DNA of 64,000 nt from Taudactylus pleione (Eukaryota; Chordata; Amphibia; Anura; Myobatrachidae): positions 10,559,501 through 10,623,500 of the forward strand of contig JAUIMM010000121.1 in the NCBI GenBank assembly GCA_031769625.1, in the 5' to 3' direction. The notes beneath the pieces were generated by a model that was not told the DNA's origin, did not search any database, and was given only the letters and a program-made list of their open reading frames with translations. Shown here in pieces: positions 42,001-52,675 of the stretch. A program made the translations under genes and the position numbers. Each line of letters opens with the position of its first letter. Within the stretch, counting starts at the first letter, position 1.

Positions 42001-42491
42001 TTTAATTACATTTTATTAGGTAAGAACGAAAAAAAATTGATCAATACTGTCTTACTTTTTTCTTTTATGATGCTGATGATAGACTTTTATGTGACACAAT
42101 GCCTCAGCCAGAGCCGCCCTCAGCAGCACTGTGGCATGTTCCACCCTCTGTTTCTCCATATGCGGCTGTGTGTGTGGGGCGCCCGCCCCCTCCTTCCAAG
42201 TCCCGGCCTCTTCCCTGCAGCCTGCGCGCCATGTGGTCACTGAGAGCCGCAGGCTGCATCTTGTCATCTCATTGGTCCACCGCCGACCCGACAACCCAGC
42301 ACTGCTCTGCGGTGCCGGCGGGGACTGTTGTGGATGTCTTAGACAGCGGCTGCTACAGCGCTGGCTGCGCTTGTGTTGTGGATCGCGGAAACTGATCTCA
42401 TCTGTGGTGGGTAGCAGGGGGCCCTCTCCGAGAGGGGGGCCCGGGGGTACATGCCCCCAGTGCCCCCCCTTAATCCGGCCCTGAGTCGGGT

Positions 42492-42720
42492 GGGTGGTTT
42501 GAAGAAAACTGGAAAAAGGGAAAATGGCTCCTCTCACCAGGCTATATATATGGGTAATCTGAACCCTCCCACAAATCCTACTATAGGCTTATACCACCCA
42601 AATGACCACTACCTATCCTCACTCTCCCTTAAGTCTTAACCCTTAACTAACTAACAAAACTACCTATCAAACAGGGTGCTTTTCTATCCTCAAACTTAAT
42701 TAAGTATTTGGATGCATTAA
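42492..42720 (-). other. DIRS spacer between terminal segments
   Basis: Non-coding. With 35851-35910 it makes the ~290-bp interval between the two direct copies once hAT-A is removed. It could correspond to the 'A2' part of a PAT-like B1-A2-B2 end. Confidence 0.45.
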
Positions 42721-43125
42721 GTCATCCATTTGTTTTACCATTCCTTTTTGTTAAGTTAACTTAACCTAAGCCGAGAAATGAACACACTGACAACTGTATG
42801 CGATTAGAAGAGGTCACAGCCAGAATTTATTGATCAAATTGAAATTAGAAATAGGTGGCAGGAAGAAAGCAGTGCTCCGAGGCCTCAGCCCTATGGAAAT
42901 CAATAATAAATAACAGGGGCGAATCCGCGCCCCGCGCAGCCCGACCTGAGGAAGTAACATCCCATCTTAATTGGCACAGCCTCGGCCCTTCCCTTGGACA
43001 GGGACCAGGTACCCCCTTTTTTTGCGGTGACCAACTTGCCGCTCTCAAAGGAAAGATGCTCCCACAGGCACTCCTGCGCTAATAATAGGCTGCCCAGGAG
43101 CACTGCTTCCCGCCAAAGCCCAGTT
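42721..43125 (-). repeat. DIRS terminal segment, copy 1
   Basis: Direct copy of 35440-35850. It directly follows (minus strand) the SGNH coding region and contains its likely polyadenylation signal 'caataaattctggctgtgacc'. Confidence 0.85.
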
Positions 43126-43204
43126 CATAGAACCAGGCCCGTCACCAAACTGTGTCACTTTGAGACCTACAGGAAACTGCAGAGGTCGCTGATAAAGAGC
43201 TCTA

Positions 43205-43716
43205 GCCCCACTCCCGTGAGGTGTACCCCGTCAGGTCTATAGAAACTCTCCTCATAATGCAAACGTGGGTGCCGTATGACGCGGCCCCCCATGCTAAGGA
43301 CAAAATGGCCAATTACCATATTGACCTTCCGGCGAACTCCATCCAATGCCTTGCCACTCTGGGGTCCACGCCAAAATCAACGTGGGACAATGTCCGACCA
43401 TGCGTCGCCGACATTGGGCCAACGGTTAACAAGCACTTTATCAAGTCATTCCTAATAGAGTGTATCAGCTCAATGCCCTTGCACGAATCGTTCCCCTCAA
43501 TGCCCTTGCACAAGTCGTTCCACCCAAGTGAATGACCACCCAGTCAGGGGCCCCAAACTTATCCTCTGCCATCCATAAGGCATCCAGCAGGCGCTTCCAG
43601 TGCATACCACGGAAACCCAGCCAATGGACGTCACTTTCGCCCAACAAATGCGGGGCCTGCAATGCTAAGGGGTGCTGACTAGCCCAAAATATGAATGAAT
43701 GCCCCACAAACCACAC
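43205..43716 (-). pseudogene. DIRS SGNH-hydrolase-like domain
   Basis: Block I is WFVGHSFIFWA (43710 region; Ser nucleophile in GHS). A Trp/Gly-rich segment (VHWLGFRGMHWKRLLDALW) follows, then DWVVIHLGG, where a one-base loss turns the expected G-N-D-L block into TTC. The next frame has CKGIELIHSIRNDLIKCL and WRGARxP-like spacing, and finally YRPDGVHLTGVG at about 43241-43206, carrying the D-x-x-H catalytic pair. This arrangement is known from vertebrate DIRS elements, where the domain sits behind the recombinase; an esterase role is presumed. It is inactivated here by frameshifts. Confidence 0.8.
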
Positions 43717-43929
43717 ACAGTTAGCATTCCTGGGTAACCCTGCAAGAAAAGTTACCCAGTCAGAAATTAATTCTTACATAATAACAAACTAACTCACGGG
43801 AAGGGAAACAAATAGTTGGGTGACCCATCTGAAGAAAAACAGCAAAACCTCTGTGAGGGCAAAAGCTGAAAATCCTTTCAGAATCCCTAGCGGCAGTGGG
43901 CATAAGGCCCCTGGGTTTCCCAACAAACT

Positions 43930-44770
43930 CTCAAGAAGCACAGCTACTTAAGCAACTTATCCCCCCATAAATAAGTTTTATAAGCTGATGACTTCCACCG
44001 ACCCAACTTTTGTAAGGTGTCGACCGAAGCACCATTAACCGCTGCGCAAGTTGCTGCCCCTATCCTAAATTAAGGTGTCCCAAAATGTTCTGTGGGCAAG
44101 CCTAAAGCGATAAGACAATTCTGAAACAGCCTTGTAAACTGAAACCTGTAAGATTAACATGGATAAGCCACTGCGCACCCCCTGGCGGGCGAAGAGTATT
44201 AAATCGCCCCGCCAGAGCAACTGGTCAAATTACTGCATCTGAATGTTCCGTGATAGAACTCCAACGCCCCTTGCCAAGTTGATCTGTCTTGGACCTATAT
44301 ATTTTACACAATATCAATGTCAGCTTAATTACCATGTGTTTAAACATTATACCCGACGACGTGGAAGTTTTATTAGACGCCACGAGCTCGCCGATTTCTA
44401 AACGCCCCAAAATATGCTAATGAAAAAGCTAAGCTAAAAAAGGCTGATTCATATTCGCCTAACGCAACCCCCGATACTGCCACAATCAAATCTTTAAGTA
44501 GGGCCAGGTCAATTGGTCTACGTGTATCGCCTTCATCGCCTTGATTAGCAGGAACGATTTTGTGGGATCTGCCATACCATGCAACTTAGAAAAGTAAGCG
44601 ATACCAGATAGCGCTGCAGACATAGCCACCTTAGAACGACCCCCTTCAAGCCAGTTCCAAACAAACTCTGCCATACAGTCATCAACCGTCTTACCTCCCC
44701 CGCGCATGGAAGCCAAGAAATCCTGCCAAGTGTCCCAAGCCGCCGTGTAGCTCTTTAATGTCCCAGGGGC
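43930..44770 (-). pseudogene. DIRS tyrosine recombinase
   Basis: The N-terminal SAM-like core-binding part is LAPGTLKSYTAAWDTWQDFL..., GKTVDDCMAEFVWNWLEGG, AMSAALSGIAYFSKLHGM. Later segments are GRLEIGELVASNKTSTSSG (44410 region) and a C-terminal catalytic segment FRIGAATCAAVNGASVDTL, LGRWKSSAYKTY (about 44075-43985) with the second Arg, the W box and the Tyr nucleophile. The recombinase inserts circular cDNA without target duplication. In the H-x-x-R box the expected His and Ser are Pro and a stop (TAA) just before FRIGAAT, and frameshifts separate the pieces. The domain begins exactly where Harbinger II is inserted. Confidence 0.85.
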
Positions 44771-45461
44771 CAGAGGGCCTGATTCAGGGCCGGACGCAAT
44801 CAGCCGTTCGCCCGCAGTAGGTACGACCGTCCAAATGTCAAACCAAGCGCTCATACGTGTGTTCGCTCATAGCGAGTCTTCCGTCCCATATTTCCACAAC
44901 CCCTCCTCTAGCTAACGAGCATCCGAAATAGCGAGCGCACTACTCGTTTTTTGATGAAGTGTTCGCTCGCACAAGTACGACCGGAAGTAGGCCTGTTATT
45001 TGTCGATTGCCTTGTTTCTCCTTCGTCAAACATCCGTGAATCGATTGGTGCCAATCATTACCTTAATTTACTTAATTGTTGGTCGAATGTTTTCAATCTT
45101 GTTTCTTTTTTGAATGTGAATAAACTTTATTGTTTGTTTTGTGTTCATTTTGGTCCGTAGAATCCGTCCGCTTTTAACGGCAAACTTGTTTTTTTTCAAT
45201 CCAAAGGCTGTTTGTTTGGTTTTTTAATAGCTTTTATTTTGGTTTATAATTTAGAAATTGTTTTATTTCCGGCTTGTTGCTAACGCATCCAAATGCAGCA
45301 AGCCAATCCTAAGTCACAATATATTTTTAGGGGTTGTTGACATGACTCACACATTAACCAAGAGAATTCTTCATGTTATTTATGAAAGTACATTAACCAA
45401 TCAAAATTTAGGGGTCCCTGTAATAAAACTGATTTGTGTAAAAAAAAACAACATTGCCATC

Positions 45462-46348
45462 ATGAGAGCCAGTGCTTTTACACGGCGTGAGCTGCTGGTG
45501 CTCACTGAAGTGCTGGATCGGTGAATAACTGACATGCCGCCCCCCGTCACCAACCAACGCAAGCGACGGGCGTACGCAGAGGTGCGGCGCAGGCTGCGGG
45601 CATTGGGCTTTCGGAGGACCCTCGGCCAATTAGAGCGCCGGTGGTCGGATTTACGCTGTCGGTCCCCACACCTGCTTGCGCATCTTCGGTTGAGGATCCT
45701 TCGGCGTAAGTGGATATTTGAATGTTTATATATCTATGACAATCTGTTGTTGATTTTTGTCTTTGCTAATGTAAATTTGCATTAATGTGTGTGCATGTGT
45801 GCAGTATGCGTTTTTTTCGGGCTAAATGAGACCTTGTTAATGTTGTTGATTTTTCATTTTTATTTTCTTTTGGGTTAATGTTTTACATTTTAAATGTTTT
45901 TTGGTATACATATTTGCTAATATTACAAACTATACATCATTTAGGTCAGGAGCGGATCCATAGACGGAGTCGGAGGCCTGCCCGACCCCTCTCCCCAACT
46001 CCCACCATCTCCTCCCCTGCCCACTCCTCCCAAATTTCTCCACCCTCCCCTGACCTGGACATACCTATTTCCCCTCCCTCTCCTGCCCTATCCTCCCAAA
46101 TTTCTCCACCCTCCCCTGACCTGGACATACCTATTTCCCCTCCCTCTCCTGCTCCCCAAATCCAAATAACCCCTCCCTCCCCTGTCCTACCCATCCACAT
46201 TCCCACACCTCCCCTGATGCACCCACTCCTGATTCCACTCCCTCCCCTTTATCCCCACCGGACATTTCCCCACCTTCTTCGGCCATCCACTGGCCCACTT
46301 CTTCCGAGGAAGAGGATCTGGGCCTACCTGGCCCTGAGCCTGCAGGTA
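45462..46348 (+). pseudogene. Harbinger II SANT-like gene A, exons 1-2
   Basis: ATG 45462: MRASAFTRRELLVLTEVLDR, then a TGA stop. In the same frame follow NQRKRRAYAEVRRRLRALGF and RRTLGQLERRWSDLRCRSPH, an Arg-rich helix-turn-helix of SANT/trihelix spacing. Exon 1 ends at a GTAAGT donor near 45705. Exon 2 opens after a TTTAG acceptor near 45943 and is Pro/Ser-rich (PARPLSPTPTISSPAHSSQI; PPSPDLDIPISPPSP twice, a 66-bp tandem duplication at 46027-46158). A donor-like CAGGTATTTT is at 46344. This matches the accessory Myb-like protein layout of Harbinger elements: DNA-binding exon, low-complexity exon, short helical exon. One stop in exon 1 makes this copy doubtful. Confidence 0.6.
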
Positions 46349-46949
46349 TTTTGTATTTCATGTTTGCAATTTTTTTGTTAAAATGTGCCCTATATGCATA
46401 CACTGTGGTATCCCTGCTTACAATCTAAGGGCAGTCCAATGTTTGTTTGTTTTTTCTTTTGGGTTAAAGCATCTTTTTTTTTCTTTTGGGTGTTAAATTT
46501 TGAACAATTTTGTCCAAAATTTAATGTTTACATTTTTTGTCAGGTTTTTTTTTTTTGTTTTAAGTTTTTTGGAGTTTGTTTACCTAAATTTTGGCCAAAT
46601 TTATTCATGTTTCATAACAAAATAAACTTTACAATAACCACATATGCCAGAGCCAAATACAAGTTTCATTGTGCTTTTATAAATTTCTTGACTAAAATCA
46701 ATATACAAATTGTGTAAGGATTATTTAAGATCCCATAGTGATTGTTCAAAACACTATTCTCATGTTCATGTTTTGTTAAGTTGTTTTTTGGTGCCAATTG
46801 GTAATTTAGGCAAATTCATGTTACCACTATATTTTAGCACAAAAATTAGCATGGTATGTAAACTTTTTTATTTGTAAATCATACTGTTTTTCTTTTATGT
46901 TTTCTTTAAAAAATTCACATTTAATTAAAACACATTTGTCTTTCAACAG

Positions 46950-47059
46950 ACCCAAGGAGGCGGGATCAGGCGATTTTGGCCCATATAATGGCGATGAGGG
47001 GCCATTTGGTCCAGCTGCTGGTCTCAATGAACCATTTAATAGTTTTTTGTGCAATTAAA
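46950..47059 (+). CDS. Harbinger II SANT-like gene A, last exon
   Basis: After a T-rich acceptor (…caacag at 46945-46950) the frame reads PRRRDQAILAHIMAMRGHLV, QLLVSMNHLI to TAA at 47057. It is short, amphipathic and helical, matching in position and style the helical C-terminal exon of gene B. A polyadenylation signal aataaa lies at 47081-47086. Too short to be found as a long frame. Confidence 0.5.
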
Positions 47060-47890
47060 AAAATTTTTTATTTGATTTTTTTAATAAAAGGTGTTTATTT
47101 AAACAAATCTCATTTATTGACTCAAACATTAGCTCACAAGGTCAATCAATGTTTGTTTGTTTTTTAACATTTGGGTTTTTGGAATTTGAATATGAAAATG
47201 CAAACAATGTGCCAGACTAAATTTTTTGAGTAATTAATCTTTAAAAATTTAAATTTAAAAAACAAAGAGTGGTTTCCAAGAATTTATAGACATATTTTGT
47301 CATTCAACTAATTGGGACAATTGACATTAACTCCATAATGTTTTGCTAAAATACCCTTATGTAATTATTTAATTTATTATAAATTATCCATGCAACTCCC
47401 AAAATAGGAAAAAAAAGAGGAAAAAAGGTAGGGCAAACTATGCAAATGTGCTGTTAATTGTTATTTTGTTTAAAAAATTACAAAAAAAAACCACTTGGAA
47501 ATTAAGTTAAAAGGTACTGTCCATTTGCTGGTTTTTCATGTAAAAAAAAACCGATTAAATATAAAATTTGTTTATTACACATTATCTCACAATACAAACA
47601 AAATACACACAAATATAAAAAAAAAAAAATCAAGAACTGGTTGAAGATGGTGCATGCCAACATGTTGTCCCAAATCAGGTAAGAAACACATTTGTCCAGG
47701 TGTAAAGGTCATTTGTGAGTCATTAATGTCACAGGCGATCAATTTCATGAAGTAAGAAGGTTGTTGTTTGGATTTTGCACAAAAAAAGGTTAAAATTCAA
47801 AACATAGGATAGTAAACACACATACTTCATTATTCACAATGTCAACAAATGTAAAAAAAAGGAAATTCAAATACCTGAAAAAGCGTGTAA
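47060..47890. other. Harbinger II intergenic region between convergent genes
   Basis: AT-rich, no gene. It includes the 3' ends of gene A and of the transposase. Confidence 0.45.
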
Positions 47891-48898
47891 CTACCTCATC
47901 ACGTTTGGCCCCCCTGACACTCTCCTCCGACCAACCTCGGGGGGGCCATCCTCAGGCAAGGCATCCTCTGGCTGCATTGGGACACCACTCCTTATGGCGA
48001 TGTTGTGAAATATCCCACACAGGACCACAATTTTGGAAACCATAGCCGGCAAATACATGAGGTCGCCATCAGAGCGGTGGAGGCATCGAAATCGGCCTTT
48101 TAAAAGGCCAATACAATGCTCCACCACCTGCCTGGTGGCAGTAAGTGCGGAATTATATTGACTTTGTGGCCCTGGTGTAGGAACCAAATTAGGAGTGAGC
48201 AGCCAGGGCGTGCAAGGGTAACCACTGTCTCCTGTGAAAATAAAAACATTCATTACCATTTCTAAGTCAACAGTGTTTGATTTAAAAATTAGGGGTACCA
48301 CTTACCCAGAAGCCACGCATCACCAGTTTGTAGGTTGTTTAATTTGTGCCAAAGCCCTGATGCCGGATGACAAATGAATCATGTGCACTTCCTGGAAATT
48401 TGGCATTCAGGGACAGGATCTGGAGGGAGGCATCACATACCACCATTACATTCATTGAATGGAAATGTTTGCGGTTCCTAAATATTGCCTCCAGCACTGC
48501 TGGAGGCTGAAGTGGTATTTGTGTGCCTTCCACAACCCCTATGATGTGTGGGAAGCCTGCAATTTTGAAAAATTTCTGCTTCACCACATTAAGGGAACCC
48601 ATATCCAATGGCATATTAATAAAATGATGGAGTGCTTAAAGAGTGCATCCATTACCGCTCTCAGGATCCTTGAAAAGGAGGATTGGGAAATGCCAGCAAC
48701 GATCCCAACTGTGGTCTGGAAGGATCCTGAGGTGCAAAAATGTAACACTGACATTAACTGCGTAAGTGGTGGTATTGCTGTCGGATTGTTAATTTGCCTT
48801 TCAAGATCATTCTCTATTAATGAAAGAGTGTCTAGGATGATTTGGGGTGGTAGCCGATAACGCCGTAAAACCACATCATCAGGCATTCCAAAAAGGGT
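47891..48898 (-). pseudogene. Harbinger II DDE transposase (HARBI1-like)
   Basis: Exon 1 (48898 to 48306) starts MPDDVVLRRYRLPPQIILDT and includes SVLHFCTSGSFQTTVGIVAG and SQSSFSRILRAVMDALF. A frameshift follows near 48625, then QKFFKIAGFPHIIGVVEGTQ, FHSMNVMVVCDA and FPGSAHDSFVIRHQGF. A GT-AG intron (48305-48232) leads to exon 2: GDSGYPCTPWLLTP and QVVEHCIGLLKGRFRCLHRS. The second Asp and the Glu of the DDE triad are present, but the first is changed to Glu (VVEGTQ for the usual V-D-G-T-H), so catalysis should be lost. A second shift precedes the intron. It is convergent with gene A and divergent from gene B. Confidence 0.88.
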
Positions 48899-49249
48899 GA
48901 CACGTGTTCTAAATATCTGGGGCCTTGCACGCCTACGATGCCTACGCCTAGGAGGATGTTCAGGTTGGTCAGAGTCGTATTTTGCCCAACATCAATCTGA
49001 AATGTTAGACAATGTAGTTATTTTTACAACATTTAACAATGAGAAAATATACTTATCTTTTTTACACATTAAGAAGAATCTTACAGGTTTAGGCAGTGAT
49101 ATCTTGAAGTAAACCTACGAATTAGATTTACCATAAAAATAATGTAAAAATTAACACAAAATAAAGACAGGCTAAGGCAAAAATATAAAGAATGCATGCA
49201 CTACACAGATGATGTTGTGATTCTAGGATTTTCAACAAAAATTAAAATG
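48899..49249. other. Harbinger II spacer upstream of the transposase
   Basis: On the minus strand 48965-48900 encodes an Arg-rich run (RRRHRRRAR-like), probably the true N-terminus of the transposase. The rest is AT-rich with no feature. Confidence 0.35.
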
Positions 49250-49920
49250 AACGCTAACGCCACAGTCAGGAGATGAGCAAAATATACGCAATATAGGTAA
49301 CTAAATAATGCTAAATGTTACGCTAGCGCCACAGACAGGAGATGAGCAAAATATATGCAATATAGGTAACTAAATAACGCTAAATGGTAAGCTAACGCCA
49401 CAGACAGGAGATGAGCAAAATATACGCAATATAGGTAACTAAATAATGCTAAATGTTATGCTAGCGCCACAGACAGGAGATGAGCAAAATATATGCAATA
49501 TAGGTAACTAAATAACACTAAATGGTACGCTAACACCACAGATAGGAGATGAGCAAAATATATGCAATATAGTTAACTAAGTAACGCTAAATGGTACGCT
49601 AACGCCACAGACAGGAGATGAGTAAAATATACGCAATATAGGTAACTAAATAATGCTAAATGGTACACTAACGCAACAGACAGGAGATGAGCAAAATATA
49701 TGCAATATAGGTAACTAAATAATGCTAAATGGTACGCTAACGCCACAGATAGGAGATGAGCAATATATACGTAGTATAGGTAACTAAATAACGCTAAATG
49801 GTACGCTAATGCCACAGACAGGAGATGAGAAAAATATATGCAGTATAGGTAACTAAATAACGCTAAATGGTACGCTAATGCCACAGACAGGAGATGAGCA
49901 AAATATACGCAATACATTTC
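49250..49920. repeat. 69-bp minisatellite in Harbinger II
   Basis: Nine to ten copies of a 69-bp unit ('gctaacgccacagacaggagatgagcaaaatatacgcaatataggtaactaaataacgctaaatggtac'-type). 'aggagatgag' recurs at 49269, 49338, 49407, 49476 and onward. Because 69 is a multiple of 3, a 126-codon minus-strand frame (49573-49953) of 23-residue repeats stays open; I regard it as non-coding. Confidence 0.93.
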
Positions 49921-50499
49921 GCATTTTTGATGGCAAAAAAATAATTTGGCCAAAAAAAAACTATCTGCATAGTGTGACCCCTTAAAAAAACATGATAAAT
50001 TAATTAGAAAAAACAGGGTCTAATGTATGTCAAGAAACGCTTACCACACAAAGACGATCACAAAAAATAAACGAAATCCACAACACGAAAGAAGAAAAAA
50101 AAAACTAAAATAAAAAAAAGGAAACACGTATTAACATAAAAAAATTAAATAAAAATTGCAAGTTTAAATCGACCCAAAAAGCAACCCATAAAACTTACCT
50201 CAACACAAAAAAAGTAAGTCTTAGAAAAAAAAGACAAAAATGCGAAAGCAAAAAAAATAAAAATCTAAAACTCGCACCAAATACAACCAACTCCTTAAAC
50301 AACCACTACTCCGCAACAATCACCAACTCCAACCACTTCAAATTTCCCACCCCAAAACAAGGCCACAAAAAAGCCTTAAATAGACCGAACTTTCCCGCTC
50401 AAATCAATGACGCACAATAGATGCGCCCGTATAATGCACACGCATCTATAAAAACGTCAGGAGAGCCCACAATGGGTCTGCTGAATTAATGGGTTTAAT
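49921..50499. other. Harbinger II AT-rich spacer
   Basis: A-rich, lacking recognisable features. It probably contains the promoter of gene B. Confidence 0.4.
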
Positions 50500-51170
50500 C
50501 ATGTCCACTGAACAGCATCAAAGCCAAAATCCAGGACCTCACAGTAAGTAGCTCCAAAATAAAAGTTACCACACAAATAAAAAAATATATATATTTTTAT
50601 TTTTTTCGTAAGGTGTTGAGACTGACAATGAGGAGGCTGCAGGGCCTAGTACCCAGGCCAGGGCCAAACGAAAAAGGCAGCCGCAATTCACAAGAAAGGA
50701 GATGGAGGCTTTGGTGCAAAAGTGCGTTGATAACCTGGCACAGGCACCCTGAAATATGGGTGCAACCCAGAGATGGAAACTGTGGGAGGAAATAGCCAGT
50801 GCTGTAAATGGGGTTGGTGATTTTGTCCGTTCAACCAAAGAAGTCAAACGCCAGTACGTAAATGCTGTAATCTATTTCCAATTTTCAAAAAAATTAGTAA
50901 AAAAAACTAACCATACATTTTTAAACAAGAGATGGAGCGACTTCAAATATCGGCTAAAACAAAAAATGGCTGATAGGGCTAGGCATGCAGGGGGGACAAG
51001 TGGTGGGCCAACCCCTGTGTCATTGGAGTTAACTGATTTGGAGGAGCTGGCACAGGGGTGTGTGCAAGAAGAGGAGGTGTTTGGCGTGTCCAACATGGAC
51101 ACAGACATGCCAGACTTTGCAGCTCCACATGTTGCTGCAGGTAATTTAGTTATACAAATGTAGTATTATT
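50500..51170 (+). pseudogene. Harbinger II SANT/Myb-like gene B, exons 1-2
   Basis: ATG 50500 (MSTEQHQSQNPGPHS) ends at a GTAAGT donor (50543). Exon 2 begins after an AG near 50612 and reads ETDNEEAAGPSTQARAKRKR, QPQFTRKEMEALVQKCVDNL, a TGA, then TQRWKLWEEIASAVNGVGDF, RSTKEVKRQYVN, HTFLNKRWSDFKYRLKQKMA and GGTSGGPTPVSLELTDLEEL. This is the trihelix/Myb DNA-binding part with the G-G-P tail typical of Harbinger accessory proteins. Residues between RQYVN and RWSDF look duplicated or rearranged. A donor lies near 51140 (GCAGGTAATT). The stop before NMGATQRW breaks the frame unless splicing avoids it. Confidence 0.7.
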
Positions 51171-51194
51171 TTTATGATCTCTCTTTTTCACACA

Positions 51195-51595
51195 GGCACA
51201 GAAGAGGACGAGTATGCTCCAGAACTGAGGTTTGGACGCAGTAGATCTGCTGGCTCCGCAGGGGAGGAGCAGTATTTCCGGCTGGGGACCATGTGGCGGA
51301 CAGTCCAGGGCCTTCCCCCTCGCAGGCAGTGGTCCTTCTCATAGATCTCAATGATAAAACGGATAAAAACATCGAGATTCTGATGAGGATGGATGCCAAT
51401 CTGCTACGGGTGGCGGACGCCCTGGAGGCAAACGCTGCAGCCAATGTCAGAATAGCTAATGCCCTGGAGCTGTTCGTCCGCCTGCACATGTTGGAGCCGG
51501 CCTCCTTTCCTGCTGGAACATCAGGGCCCTCCAACCAGACAGACAAAGTCATGCGCCCTCCAACATCAAGCCAAGCGGGGGAGAAGGCGTTGACA
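51195..51595 (+). pseudogene. Harbinger II SANT/Myb-like gene B, C-terminal exon
   Basis: After a CACAG acceptor (51195) comes TEEDEYAPELRFGRSRSAGS; a one-base shift near 51290 leads to DSPGPSPSQAVVLLIDLNDK, TDKNIEILMRMDANLLRVAD and ALEANAAANVRIANALELFV. This is a helical, probably coiled-coil oligomerisation region. The frame then runs into 51590-51690, which is an inverted copy of the gene's own SANT exon, so the natural C-terminus is uncertain. Confidence 0.65.
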
Positions 51596-51599
51596 GCAC

Positions 51600-51690
51600 T
51601 GGCTAATTTCCCCAAATTCCATCTCTGTGTTTGCCCCATATTTTTGCTACACCAAACCTCCCTCTCCTTTCTTGTGAATTGTTTTTTTTT
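51600..51690 (-). repeat. Inverted partial copy of gene B's SANT exon
   Basis: 'gacagcactggctaatttcc', 'ttccatctctg', 'tttgcccatat'-like and 'ctcctttcttgtgaattg' match the complement of 50680-50820 in the same order, with internal deletions. Confidence 0.75.
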
Positions 51691-51769
51691 TATATTACTT
51701 TATTTTTGGGATATAAAAAAAATAAAACATTTGGCTGAAAAAAACAACATTTCTAACAAAATGTGAACA

Positions 51770-52660
51770 TTTAATTTTTGAACAAATAAAAACCCTAAAA
51801 AAAAATGTGTGTCAAATTCATTAGCAATTGGCTAAAAGGGACTGGAACAAACATACTTAAATACATAACACAGGTCATATACTTTAAAAAATGTTTAAAT
51901 CCAAAAAACAAAAGGTAACAGGTAGGTAAACAATAACACAAGCAAAGCAATTAGTAGCTGATTGTCTTTCTGTAATGTAACCAAAATGTACAAAAAAATT
52001 ATACATAAAAAAAAAATGTGTTGGGCTTTTTAAAAACAAAATAAATCTGACAACAACATGCGTACGGAATATAGCAAAAAAATCAAGCATTTTAAAGTTT
52101 ATTTAAACATTTATTTTGTGATTGCTGTGATTACAGAACACAATCAAATAGGAACACAACATGCATTCCAAATTCAGCTAATAAATCATGGCCATTGAAA
52201 ATCACCTTCTCGCAAGTGATCCAATTATTAGGTGATTGGTCTTGTGCCTTGTAAAGGAGAATAGCAAAACATCGATTCACTAAGGGAGCTACGAAGAGAC
52301 CATTGTCTTTGCGAGAACCAATACCCTACCACAAGCTGAACGAGCAGTCATAATGGAAACTGGATCACACAGTGACGTATCCAAAAGACAGTCCAAATTG
52401 GACGTTCGCACAAGATAATACATGTACGCCCAAAACACGACTTGCCACGCCTGCGTTTTCTCATCTCCACCCCCGTTACCACCCATAAACGGAACATTCT
52501 GTCAATCAAATTACATAGGTCACTTCCTGTTCGCTGTGTACACGAGAGAACGAAAAATGACCACAATGATCCGGCCGCACATGCGCAATGAGAACCGGAC
52601 GCATGCGTGGTTTAAAACAATCGAATGCGTACGAGCGAATGGCTGATCGCGTCCGGCTCT
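51770..52660. other. Harbinger II right arm
   Basis: Non-coding. 52410-52640 shares motifs with the Harbinger MITEs ('ccacgcctgcgtt', 'gttaccacccataaacgg', 'gcatgcg'). Confidence 0.55.
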
Positions 52661-52675
52661 GAATCAGGCCCAGAG

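Larger units (their letters stand above)
35911..42483. mobile_element. hAT element A (non-autonomous host of three nested elements)
   Basis: Ends cagagctggattaagg (35911) and ...ccttaatccggccctg (42483), with the identical octamer agtcgggt immediately outside (35903-35910, 42484-42491). Its own sequence is only about 35911-36184, 36734-36828, 37114-37500 and 42000-42483. The rest is two hairpin-chain MITEs and hAT element B in a (TA)n tract. Confidence 0.85.
44776..52670. mobile_element. Harbinger/PIF DNA transposon II with two SANT-like genes (7.9 kb)
   Basis: Ends ggcctgattcagggccggac (44776) and its near complement gtccggctctgaatcaggcc (52670); about 36 bp pair. The flank is duplicated: either cagag (44771-44775, 52671-52675) or, shifting by one base, aga. 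The standard TWA is not seen, which I note as odd. Removing the element and one copy restores the DIRS frame. Contents are SANT-like gene A (plus, 45462-47059), a transposase (minus, 48886-47891), a 69-bp minisatellite (49250-49920) and SANT-like gene B (plus, 50500-51770). The ends resemble the MITEs at 31920, 33738 and 59905. Confidence 0.88.

Noticed and set aside
49573..49953. 126-codon frame of 23-residue repeats
   Set aside because: The period of 69 bp is a multiple of three, so the frame stays open without selection.
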